A stretch of 8,536 bases of DNA, from the NCBI GenBank assembly GCA_028279205.1, contig JANQSR010000127.1:1-8536 (forward strand), given 5' to 3'. The DNA comes from Simkania sp. (GTDB taxonomy: Bacteria; Chlamydiota; Chlamydiia; Chlamydiales; Simkaniaceae). A program made the position numbers and the translations under genes. Below are positions 1 through 6,702 of this stretch, piece by piece (position 1 is the stretch's first letter; each line of letters opens with the position of its first letter). A model generated the notes under the pieces. The model was not told where the DNA came from and did no database searches. It saw nothing but the letters and a program-made list of their open reading frames with translations.

Positions 1-446
1 GTGCCTTGTACTGCTCCAGACATTTCTTTGATCTTGGCATCTACCTGGTCAGTTGGGTTTTTTCCCGATTCGGTCAGGCTACTTATTTCTCCCGATGCCC
101 AAGAAAACCGTCTGCGTGGATAACTATCTGAAACCAGTTTTGAAACTCTATCCCTTATTGGTTCATTTTGTTGAGTGCCTTGTACTGCTCCAGACATTCC
201 TTTGATCTTGGCATCTACCTGGTTAGTTGGGTTTTTTCCCGATTCGGTCAAGCTACTTATTCCTCCCCATGCCCAAGAAAACCCTCTGTATGAATAACTA
301 AAGGCTCCTTTTATGAACGGAAGGACATCTGAAGCCAGTTTTGAAACTCTATCCCTTAAAGAAGGGACTTTTGGCTCCTGTGAAGGAAAAGATGAAGAGG
401 TTGTTATTGGTTTATTTTGTTGGGTGCCTTGTACTGCTCCAGACAT
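1..446 (-). CDS. Tandem-repeat protein of unknown function, 5' part only (runs off the window)
   Basis: I do not recognise this protein. The frame starts at ATG 446 and stays open for 148 codons to the window edge, so the C-terminus is missing. An AAAGGAG Shine-Dalgarno lies 6 bases before the ATG, which makes the start convincing. The protein consists of tandem units: residues 1-83, 84-141, and a third from 142. Each begins MSGAVQGTQQ (the third is cut at the edge) and full units end near NPTxQVDAKIK. Unit 2 lacks two blocks present in unit 1, residues 15-30 (Ser/Pro-rich) and 41-49 (hydrophobic), both whole numbers of codons. The remaining 58 codons show 49 identical residues. There is no signal peptide; the first 30 residues are rich in Ser, Thr, Gln and Pro, as in many type III secretion signals, which is only suggestive. 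The gene lies downstream of the glycosyltransferase but has its own promoter-like sequence. Confidence 0.8.
   Translation of the reverse strand, partial: MSGAVQGTQQNKPITTSSSFPSQEPKVPSLRDRVSKLASDVLPFIKGAFSYSYRGFSWAWGGISSLTESGKNPTNQVDAKIKGMSGAVQGTQQNEPIRDRVSKLVSDSYPRRRFSWASGEISSLTESGKNPTDQVDAKIKEMSGAVQG
1..446 (-). repeat. In-frame tandem repeat array, units of 249, 174 and at least 23 nt
   Basis: Unit 1 occupies 446-198, unit 2 197-24, and unit 3 starts at 23 and is cut by the window edge. Aligned over their shared 174 nt, units 1 and 2 differ at 12 positions by my count. The 23 visible bases of unit 3 match unit 1 exactly. Unit 2 lacks 48 nt and 27 nt relative to unit 1; the 48-nt indel has TAA at both ends in unit 1, which fits slippage or recombination at microhomology. 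The unit boundary coincides with the start codon of the gene. Confidence 0.93.
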
Positions 447-452
447 TTAACG

Positions 453-459
453 CTCCTTT
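453..459 (-). promoter_or_regulatory. Strong Shine-Dalgarno of the repeat protein
   Basis: AAAGGAG on the minus strand, 6 bases before ATG 446. It fixes the start of the repeat protein at the first unit and is the clearest ribosome binding site in the window. The internal unit starts at ATG 197 and ATG 23 have no properly spaced equivalent (AAAGGA directly abuts the ATG at 197), so they are probably not separate starts. Confidence 0.8.
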
Positions 460-489
460 AATTTAAAGGTTTTTTTGGTTCTATAAATA

Positions 490-538
490 ATTATACAAAT
501 CAAAAAGGATCGTACAGCGTGAATGATATTTATGTCAA
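490..538 (-). promoter_or_regulatory. Candidate sigma-70-type promoter for the repeat protein
   Basis: On the minus strand a perfect TTGACA (-35, bases 538-533) is followed after 18 bases by TACGAT (514-509), a 4/6 match to the -10 consensus. A perfect TATAAT lies further on (495-490) but 37 bases from the TTGACA and without a good -35 at 16-18 bases, so it may be an alternative -10. Either would give a leader of some 35 to 60 bases ending in the AAAGGAG site. The hexamers are seen directly; promoter activity is inferred. Confidence 0.5.
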
Positions 539-567
539 CAAATGATTGTACAAAGATCGTGCGGTGA
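491..567. repeat. Imperfect direct repeat in the intergenic region
   Basis: Two stretches carry the same order of motifs on the plus strand. Copy A (491-522) reads TTATACAAA, 8 spacer bases, then GATCGTACAGCGTGA. Copy B (546-567) reads TTGTACAAA directly followed by GATCGTGCGGTGA. Copy A overlaps both -10 candidates of the repeat-protein promoter; copy B lies upstream of its -35. The TTGTACAA in copy B (546-553) is itself an 8-bp palindrome. This may be a paired regulator site or an old small duplication. Confidence 0.4.
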
Positions 568-585
568 TCCAATCAGAAGTGTTAA

Positions 586-601
586 GGGAATGAGAATTCC
601 C
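586..601 (-). terminator. Small hairpin after the glycosyltransferase, weak terminator candidate
   Basis: GGGAAT and ATTCCC form a perfect 6-bp stem around a 4-base loop, 9 bases beyond the glycosyltransferase stop codon. In the transcript sense it is not followed by a U-run (TTAACAC follows), so intrinsic termination is doubtful. It may mark or protect a 3' end, or mean little. Confidence 0.25.
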
Positions 602-609
602 GCGTCGGT

Positions 610-1944
610 TTAAACACTCTTGATTTCCCCTTCTGGAACTGATCTATCAGGCCTAAAAAAGGGGGTGCAAGAATGGGAAAAAGTCTCGGGGGTAATAAAT
701 CGAGCCCCCTTCTTTTTCTTCAAGTAATAGGCGTTCCCCCTCTCCCAAATGGGCATCCCTTCACAAAGACTCTCTTGTTCAAAAGCACCTCTGACTTCAG
801 AGTGAATCCAAATCTGCCCTCGAGCAACAGCCATCAATTCCATAGATGTCAATCCTCCAGAGCGGGTAAAGGTCGCATCGCTTCTATAGTAAAGTGCAGC
901 GATCACATCATCATCTTGGAAACACATCGGAATGATGTTTAAATGCCTGGGATAATCTTTAGCAGCATGAAGGGTGCGGTGCACCCGATAAAGCAGGCCG
1001 CTTCGCCTTTCTGAAGGATGATCACAAAAAACAAAGAGCAGATAGCGCAAGCCCTGATTGCCCGTTTTTTGGACAAGCTCGATAAAACGGCGCACATATT
1101 CGATCGTTGCTCCTTCCGCGGGTTGACTGCCCAAGATAATCGTTGCAACCCGATCTGTCGGTTCGATGGTGATTCTAATTTTCCCAAGATGGCTCTCTTT
1201 CTCAAGATTCCCCAAGCTCATTGCACTAGAAATCAATGATTGTTCTACGCAATTTTTAGCCTTGATTTCGATCTTCATCCGCCTAATCGCAACATTGAGC
1301 TTGGAGCGATACATTTCAAAGGCGGCGCGCAGCGGGAATTTCTCGTAACAGACTTGCCTCTCTTTAAAGCCACAATTTTCCATCCAAAATGCGTCAGGAG
1401 TCTGGTCGGAGCAGAGAAGGGGTGCAGGGGAGATCAGTTTTAAGAAGGCGCGATCAGACTGAGCAAGCCCCTTGATCGGCTTGAAAAAGTGGTGCACTTT
1501 TTCAGTCGGAAGCTCCGTAATCACCTTTTCGATCACAAGCTCTTTTCCCGTAAAATAGCGCGCCACCTTCAACGCTTTGATCATTGCCGAGGTTCCAAGA
1601 GGCTGCGTATCAACAATAAAGTCAATATCCTCCCGAATCATCGTCGAAAGCGCTTTATAAAAGATGCGAGGCCAAAAAAGCGTGTCTGCAAGGGGAATAT
1701 TTTTCGACAAAAACCTGAGCATCCTGACACTCCCATTTTTTTGCGACAGGTTCCAGATGTGGACAAAAAGCTTGCCACACCGCTTGCCCATCCAGTCGAT
1801 CAAGATATCTTTTTGGATGATTTTTAGATCTGGATGATCTGATCTAGCTTTATCTGCTCTTGCTTGAGCTGCTTGAATATGCCCCGCACCTCCAGAAGAG
1901 GTAATCAGAAGTAGTTTTTTATGCCCTTTATCAATTGCAGCCAT
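610..1944 (-). CDS. GT28-type glycosyltransferase, MGDG synthase/MurG-like fold
   Basis: Probably transfers a sugar from a UDP-sugar to a lipid acceptor at the inner face of the cytoplasmic membrane; the acceptor cannot be read from the sequence. With the ATG at 1944 it has 444 residues. The N-terminal acceptor-side domain opens with the glycine-rich loop LLLITSSGGAGH (residues 11-22), typical of the MGDG-synthase/diacylglycerol glucosyltransferase family. The C-terminal donor domain carries FTRSGGLTSMEL (GGLT at 363-366), the nucleotide-sugar motif of GT28 enzymes, followed by a conserved-looking EQES...GMPIWERGNA stretch. No signal peptide or transmembrane segment is evident. In-frame GTG codons at 1974 and 1968 are alternative starts, but 1974 directly abuts an inverted repeat and none of the starts has a good SD. 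It lies 132 bases after rho. It is not MurG itself: it is longer and its motifs diverge. Confidence 0.75.
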   Translation of the reverse strand: MAAIDKGHKKLLLITSSGGAGHIQAAQARADKARSDHPDLKIIQKDILIDWMGKRCGKLFVHIWNLSQKNGSVRMLRFLSKNIPLADTLFWPRIFYKALSTMIREDIDFIVDTQPLGTSAMIKALKVARYFTGKELVIEKVITELPTEKVHHFFKPIKGLAQSDRAFLKLISPAPLLCSDQTPDAFWMENCGFKERQVCYEKFPLRAAFEMYRSKLNVAIRRMKIEIKAKNCVEQSLISSAMSLGNLEKESHLGKIRITIEPTDRVATIILGSQPAEGATIEYVRRFIELVQKTGNQGLRYLLFVFCDHPSERRSGLLYRVHRTLHAAKDYPRHLNIIPMCFQDDDVIAALYYRSDATFTRSGGLTSMELMAVARGQIWIHSEVRGAFEQESLCEGMPIWERGNAYYLKKKKGARFITPETFSHSCTPFFRPDRSVPEGEIKSV

Positions 1945-1974
1945 ACTATCCAAAAAAAGGGTGAACACGCACAC

Positions 1975-2001
1975 ACTTTAAGATAAAAACTCTCTTAAAG
2001 T
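1975..2001 (-). repeat. Perfect 9-bp inverted repeat in the leader of the glycosyltransferase
   Basis: On the minus strand ACTTTAAGA, a 9-base loop GAGTTTTTA, then TCTTAAAGT. The stem is perfect but A/T-rich. It lies between rho and the glycosyltransferase and ends one base before an alternative GTG start at 1974. No U-run follows directly; a run of 7 T occurs about 16 bases later (1958-1952). It could be a weak terminator or attenuator after rho, an RNA-processing site, or a protein-binding site. Confidence 0.55.
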
Positions 2002-2076
2002 CTGCCGACTATCAACTTGGGACAGCTTCGCTAATACCCTTCCTCTATTCGGATCGTAAGAAACCAGATAAATAAT

Positions 2077-3450
2077 TTAAATCATTTTCTTGTCTTTCAT
2101 GGAGAGGAGAAACTCCGCATTGCTCGTCGTTTTCTCCAAACGCTTCAAGAGCAGATTCATCGCATCCAAGGGGCTTAAATCTGCCAAAGCTCGACGTAGG
2201 TGGTAGATTCTCTCAAGCTCTTCTGGATGGTAAAGCATGTTCTCCTTACGGGTTCCACTCTTTATGATGTCGATCGAAGGGAAAACACGCCTTTGAGCCA
2301 GACGAAGATCGAGAACAACTTCACAATTCCCCGTCCCTTTGAACTCTTCAAAAATAACCTCATCCATCCGTGACCCCGTATCAATGAGTGCAGAGCCAAT
2401 AATGGTCAGCGAACCCCCATGCTCGATGTTGCGTGCCGCCCCGAAAAACCGTTTGGGTTTGTGCAGAGATTGCGCATCAACCCCTCCCGTTAGAATCTTA
2501 CCCGAGTGGGGCTGCACAGTATTATAAGCGCGAGACAAACGGGTGATCGAATCGAGAAGGACCACCACATCTTTGCCATATTCGACCAAGCGGCGTGCCT
2601 TTTCTATGACCATCTCGGCAACTTGGACATGCCGCTCAGGTGGCTCATCAAAAGTGGATGAGACCACCTCCCCTTTCACAACCCGCTTCATTTCGGTGAC
2701 CTCTTCTGGACGCTCATCGACTAGAAGCATGATGAGAACGACTTCGGGGTTATTGCAGGCGATCGAGTTTGCAATATTTTGCATCAAGATCGTCTTGCCC
2801 GTTTTGGGAGGGGCTACGATCAAAGCGCGCTGCCCCTTTCCAATCGGGCAGATGAGATCTAAAACTCTTGTCGAAAGTCGCTCCTTTTCGGTTTCCATGA
2901 CAAGCCGCTCATTGGGAAATAGGGGGATCAAATTCCCAAAGAAGATCCTCTCTTTCGACTCTTCGGGCAGTTTGCCATTGATCCGATCCACTTTGAGCAA
3001 GGCAAAATACTTCTCCTTGTCTTTAGGGGAACGGATGCTTCCGTAGACCGTATCCCCCTTTTTAAGGGCAAAACGACGAATCTGAGCAGGGGAGACGTAG
3101 ATATCCTCGGCAGAAGAGAGGTAGTTGTAATCAGGAGAGCGCAAAAATCCGAACCCATCGGGCAAAACCTCTAAAACCCCCTCCCCAACAAGAACCTCGT
3201 TCGATTTTGAAGATTTCATTTTGACAATTTCAAAGACCATCTGAGACTTGGTCAGAGAACTCAAACTCTCAAGACCGATGTTCTTTGCATACTTATTGAG
3301 CTCTTCAATGCTCATCCTTTGAAGATCGACAATTTTAGTAATGACGGTCTCTTTGGCCGTTTTGGTCTTCTCTTTGGAATGAGGAGAGAAAGCCTTTCTT
3401 TCAGGCTTTTCTCTAAAAGTTTTTGAATCAGTTTGACTCTCTTTACTCAT
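2077..3450 (-). CDS. rho: Transcription termination factor Rho
   Basis: Hexameric RNA-dependent ATPase/helicase that ends transcription at Rho-dependent sites. At 457 residues it is somewhat longer than E. coli Rho (419), the extra length being a Lys/Glu/Ser-rich N-terminal tail (about residues 1-40). The Rho N-terminal fold follows ([15 protein letters not shown], 46-60), then the cold-shock-like primary RNA-binding domain with DGFGFLRS (98-105). The ATPase domain has Walker A APPKTGKT (213-220), Walker B VVVLLDS (D300), the Q-loop TGGVD (321-325) and the EEFKGTGN segment. No key motif is missing. The start at ATG 3450 is preceded by GAGGAG at 11 bases, located in the last codons of coaE, 8 bases separating the genes. 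It is the last gene of the compact sppA-polA-coaE-rho block, an order shared with Chlamydia. Confidence 0.97.
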   Translation of the reverse strand: MSKESQTDSKTFREKPERKAFSPHSKEKTKTAKETVITKIVDLQRMSIEELNKYAKNIGLESLSSLTKSQMVFEIVKMKSSKSNEVLVGEGVLEVLPDGFGFLRSPDYNYLSSAEDIYVSPAQIRRFALKKGDTVYGSIRSPKDKEKYFALLKVDRINGKLPEESKERIFFGNLIPLFPNERLVMETEKERLSTRVLDLICPIGKGQRALIVAPPKTGKTILMQNIANSIACNNPEVVLIMLLVDERPEEVTEMKRVVKGEVVSSTFDEPPERHVQVAEMVIEKARRLVEYGKDVVVLLDSITRLSRAYNTVQPHSGKILTGGVDAQSLHKPKRFFGAARNIEHGGSLTIIGSALIDTGSRMDEVIFEEFKGTGNCEVVLDLRLAQRRVFPSIDIIKSGTRKENMLYHPEELERIYHLRRALADLSPLDAMNLLLKRLEKTTSNAEFLLSMKDKKMI

Positions 3451-3458
3451 TACACAAA

Positions 3459-4052
3459 TTACTCCTCAGTCAAGGTGTAGATGAACGTTTTAACTTGTTT
3501 CTCAAGGTGATGGAGATCTCCATTGTTCGAAAGGACAACATGAGCCTCTCTGGCTTTCCTTTTGATGTCCCAATGCCGTTTCATACGTCTTTGGTAGTCA
3601 TCACTTGAAAACCCAGCTGCAATAAAACGGCTTTTTGCTCTTTTTTCATCGCTGATAACGGCCAGAATGAGATCAAATTCTTTCTCTTTTTTAATTTCCT
3701 GAACAAGGGGCATTTCCACAACAAAACAAGAGTAGTGTTTATTCTGTTTGACCCTTTGGTATCTCTTTTCAATTTCTGCAAACAAAGGGGGATGAAGGAC
3801 ACTTTCGAGTTGTTCAAGCTTTTCTGGGTTAGAAAAAACACGGGAGGCGACCTCTTTCCGATCAATCCTTCCATCTACTAGCACAGCCGATCCCAAAATT
3901 GAGACAACACGACGCATAGACTCTGTATCTGTTTCTAGTAGTTGGTGGATAATATCGTCAGCACTGAGTCGATAAGCCCCGTGCTTTTCTAGAAGAAGAC
4001 ACACGGTGGTCTTGCCCGAAGCTATACCACCAGTAACCCCTATTTTCCTCAA
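3459..4052 (-). CDS. coaE: Dephospho-CoA kinase
   Basis: Phosphorylates the ribose 3'-OH of dephospho-CoA with ATP, the last step of coenzyme A synthesis, in the cytosol. Started at TTG 4052 it has 197 residues, usual for the family. The P-loop is GGIASGKT (8-15), then the CoA-binding-type [11 protein letters not shown] (29-39), the [10 protein letters not shown] helix (82-91) and VVEMPLVQE (111-119), matching the family's PLL(F/Y)E strand. VVLSNNG (172-178) is the late adenine-side motif. I prefer TTG 4052 because GGAGAG lies 8 bases upstream inside the end of polA, and the peptide then begins MRKIGVTGG as CoaE usually does. A TTG at 4070 would overlap polA by 16 bases and has no SD. Near 156-160 the usual R-x-x-x-Q pattern reads RMKRH, a mild divergence. 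The gene begins 2 bases after polA. Confidence 0.94.
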   Translation of the reverse strand: MRKIGVTGGIASGKTTVCLLLEKHGAYRLSADDIIHQLLETDTESMRRVVSILGSAVLVDGRIDRKEVASRVFSNPEKLEQLESVLHPPLFAEIEKRYQRVKQNKHYSCFVVEMPLVQEIKKEKEFDLILAVISDEKRAKSRFIAAGFSSDDYQRRMKRHWDIKRKAREAHVVLSNNGDLHHLEKQVKTFIYTLTEE

Positions 4053-4054
4053 TT

Positions 4055-6700
4055 CTAGCACTCTCCCCAATTTTTGCCAATTGTAATGTTCACCTTTAAG
4101 GGGATAGAGAGTGAGGCGACATTTTGCATGATATCTCGAACAATGGGGCTAAAGGAGGAGACTTTCGCAAAAGGCAGCTCAAAGATCAGCTCATCATGTA
4201 TTTGCAAAATCATTTGAATCTCAGGTCTACTTTGCAGCTCTTTATGCAATCTTATCATCGAAATTTTTATAATATCAGCCTGAGACCCCTGAAGGGGGGT
4301 GTTGACAGCCAATCTCTCAGCTGCCGCCCTAACCAAAGAATTTTCGCTCTGAATCTCAGGAATCATACGCCTTCTGTTCATCAAAGTGAGTGCCATCCCC
4401 GATTGGCGCACTCTCTCCTTGCACGTCTCTAAAAATTCTTTGACAAGGGGATATTTTTCAAAATATTTAATGATAAAATCTGCGGCTTCCTTCACATCAA
4501 TTCCCAATTCCTTGGACAAACCAAAAGCTTGTTGGCCATAGATAATCCCAAAATTTACCGCTTTAGCCTTCGAACGCATCCCCTTTGTAACCTGAGAGAG
4601 GGGAGAATCAAACACGGTTGCCGCAGTCGCTGTATGAATATCCTCCCCTTTTTGAAAGGCTTCGATCAATCGGGGATCCTGACTCATGTGGGCGAGGAGG
4701 CGCAGTTCGATCTGGGAGTAATCAGCCGACAGGTAGCACCGATCTTCACCACTTGGACAAAAGGCTTGCCGAATTTTACGCCCTTCCTCGGAACGAATGG
4801 GAATATTTTGTAAATTGGGATTTTGACAGGAAAGGCGACCTGTTGCCGTGATCGTTTGCATGAACGTGCAATGAATGCGCCCTGTTTTTTTGTTTATCTG
4901 CAGGGGAAGGGCATCGACATAGGTTGAACGTAATTTTTCTAAAGCCCGAAATGCAAGAACTCTTGAGACGATCGGATGTTTTTTTTCCAATCCTTCAAGC
5001 ACATCGGCACTGGTGCTCCGTTTTTTGTTTCTACTTGCAATCCCCAACTTGTCAAACAGGATCTCACCGAGCTGCTTGGGCGATCTCACATTAAAGGGTT
5101 GCCCAGCCAGATCATAGATCTGCTTTTCCAATTCCCCGATCTGCTTTAGAAGAGTTTCCGACATAGTGTGCAGTTTGTCGACATCGAGACAGATGCCAGC
5201 GCGCTCGATCGCAATCAAAACGGGGACTAACGGTTGCTCGATCTCGTATAAAACGAAAGCAAGCCCATTTTTTTCGATCTCTTTTTCGAAAACCTCTTTG
5301 AGGCGAAACGTATAATCGACATCCTGGCAGCAATAGTCACCAACCCTTTCGATCGGAACATCGATCATCGATATCTGATCTTTTTTTTTCTCTCCGATCA
5401 ACTCTTCAATCGGTGTTTTGACTTTTCCAAACCTCTCCAAGCAAAGAGAGTCTAAACTATGCCTTCTGTTTTGCGAATTTAACAGGTAAGAGGCAAGCAT
5501 CGTATCAAATGCAATCTTTGAAAGGTGGATGTTGTGATTGAGAAGAACGTGCATATCATACTTGATGTTGTGCCCGACAAAACCGACAGCCTCACTTTCA
5601 AAAAGGGGGCGGAGCTTTTCCAAAACTCTCTCTTGGTCTAGGCTTCCATTCAAAGGGACATAAAAAGCTTCCCCCTTAGCGATGCAAAATCCAACTCCAA
5701 CAAGAGATGCCTCAATAGTTTGAAGTGTGGTTGTTTCCGTATCAAAAACCACACTTTTTGCTTCCAAAAGGCGTTTAATGAGCGTATCAAGCTCGCTTAG
5801 AGTCTCGATCACTTTGTAGCAATGCTTATCCTCTTTTACCGCGCCGCTTTTCTCGAGCTCTTTTAAGAGAGTTAAAAAGTTCATCTCTTGGTAAAGCGCT
5901 CTTAATCGCGTCAAGCTTGGCTTTTTAAGCTCGTAATTTTCCCATTTTTTAGAAAAAGGCAGATCGCAAATTAAAAGAGCAAGCTCGCGACTAAGCTCGG
6001 CCTCTTTTTGGTGCAAACGAATCTTCTCTGCCCGTTTTCTGTTTTTCATTTGATCGAGATTGCTCAAGATGTTGTCGAGCGAGCCATACTCTTTTAGAAG
6101 AGAGACAGCCGTTTTGGGGCCAAACCCTGGAATACCTGGAATATTGTCGGAGCTATCCCCCATGATGGCCAAATAATCGACAATCTGCTCTGGTTTGACC
6201 CCGTAGAGGGCTTCAACCCCTTTCCGATCAACCATTAGATTATCTTTGTGCGCATGAACAATCTTAATTTTTTCAGAGACGAGTTGAGCCAAATCTTTGT
6301 CACTTGAAAAGATGAAGACCCGCGCTCCCTCTTTTTCCGCCCATTTGGCCAAAGCCCCGATCAGATCATCCGCCTCAAAGCCGGATGCAGAGAGATGGGG
6401 AATGCCAAAGGACTCGCAGAAATGGATGGCCAGCTCGAGCTGAAAAAAAAAATCGGGAGGCATCCCAGTTCGATTGCTTTTGTAATGCTCATAGATCTGA
6501 ACCCTCGCCGCTTTGTTGTTAGGCCCATCAAAGAGAGCGACTAGATGACTAGGGTTGAACTCTTTGATGATCTTCTGAATAGACCGAATGAAACCGTAAA
6601 GAGCCCCTGTTGCCTCCCCCCTTCTGTTGCTCATATTGCGAATCGCATAGTAGGAGCGGAAGAGGAAGGAAACAGCATCTAGTAAGTAGATGTCTCTCAT
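4055..6700 (-). CDS. polA: DNA polymerase I with 5'-nuclease and intact proofreading motifs
   Basis: Fills gaps and removes RNA primers in replication and repair. At 881 residues it has all three domains. The 5'-nuclease (about 1-290) shows LFDGP (56-60), GFEADDLIG (107-115), FSSDKDLAQL (131-140) and GDSSDNIPGIPGFGPKTA (181-198). The 3'-5' exonuclease (about 300-490) keeps FDTET (D320, E322), GHNIKYD (D382) and Y456xxxD460, so proofreading should be active. The polymerase domain has motif A ADYSQIELR (D660), motif B with R709, K713, F717 and Y721 in NFGIIYG, and motif C IHDE (D836, E837). F717 matches E. coli F762, predicting dideoxynucleotide discrimination. I start at ATG 6700, which gives MRDIYLLDAV as in homologues and lies 2 bases after the sppA stop. 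The in-frame start at 6754 would add 18 residues overlapping sppA. No SD is visible, so coupling to sppA is likely. Confidence 0.97.
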   Translation of the reverse strand: MRDIYLLDAVSFLFRSYYAIRNMSNRRGEATGALYGFIRSIQKIIKEFNPSHLVALFDGPNNKAARVQIYEHYKSNRTGMPPDFFFQLELAIHFCESFGIPHLSASGFEADDLIGALAKWAEKEGARVFIFSSDKDLAQLVSEKIKIVHAHKDNLMVDRKGVEALYGVKPEQIVDYLAIMGDSSDNIPGIPGFGPKTAVSLLKEYGSLDNILSNLDQMKNRKRAEKIRLHQKEAELSRELALLICDLPFSKKWENYELKKPSLTRLRALYQEMNFLTLLKELEKSGAVKEDKHCYKVIETLSELDTLIKRLLEAKSVVFDTETTTLQTIEASLVGVGFCIAKGEAFYVPLNGSLDQERVLEKLRPLFESEAVGFVGHNIKYDMHVLLNHNIHLSKIAFDTMLASYLLNSQNRRHSLDSLCLERFGKVKTPIEELIGEKKKDQISMIDVPIERVGDYCCQDVDYTFRLKEVFEKEIEKNGLAFVLYEIEQPLVPVLIAIERAGICLDVDKLHTMSETLLKQIGELEKQIYDLAGQPFNVRSPKQLGEILFDKLGIASRNKKRSTSADVLEGLEKKHPIVSRVLAFRALEKLRSTYVDALPLQINKKTGRIHCTFMQTITATGRLSCQNPNLQNIPIRSEEGRKIRQAFCPSGEDRCYLSADYSQIELRLLAHMSQDPRLIEAFQKGEDIHTATAATVFDSPLSQVTKGMRSKAKAVNFGIIYGQQAFGLSKELGIDVKEAADFIIKYFEKYPLVKEFLETCKERVRQSGMALTLMNRRRMIPEIQSENSLVRAAAERLAVNTPLQGSQADIIKISMIRLHKELQSRPEIQMILQIHDELIFELPFAKVSSFSPIVRDIMQNVASLSIPLKVNITIGKNWGEC

Positions 6701-6702
6701 GA

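Noticed and set aside
24..197. Separate small genes starting at the internal repeat ATGs (197 and 23)
   Set aside because: There is no SD at proper spacing, and the frame reads through continuously from ATG 446.
1..446. CRISPR array or non-coding DNA repeat at the left edge
   Set aside because: Units are 174-249 nt, in frame, with codon-sized indels and no short repeat/spacer pattern; a coding repeat explains it better.
555..569. GATC...GATC hairpin in the intergenic region (with flanking GATTG/CAATC)
   Set aside because: The arms are 4-5 bp with unpaired bases between them; too weak to call as a structure.
1489..1827. Plus-strand open frame of 112 codons opposite the glycosyltransferase
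   Set aside because: It is antisense to a gene with clear family motifs; the His/Arg/Lys-rich peptide has no domain features and no ribosome site.
2543..3046. Plus-strand open frame of 167 codons opposite rho
   Set aside because: It lies wholly opposite the conserved rho coding sequence, has no SD or recognisable domain, and its serine/threonine-rich composition is typical of an antisense shadow.
4055..4070. 16-base overlap of coaE with polA from the TTG at 4070
   Set aside because: The TTG at 4052 has a proper GGAGAG site and gives the usual CoaE N-terminus, so the overlap is an artefact of taking the longest frame.
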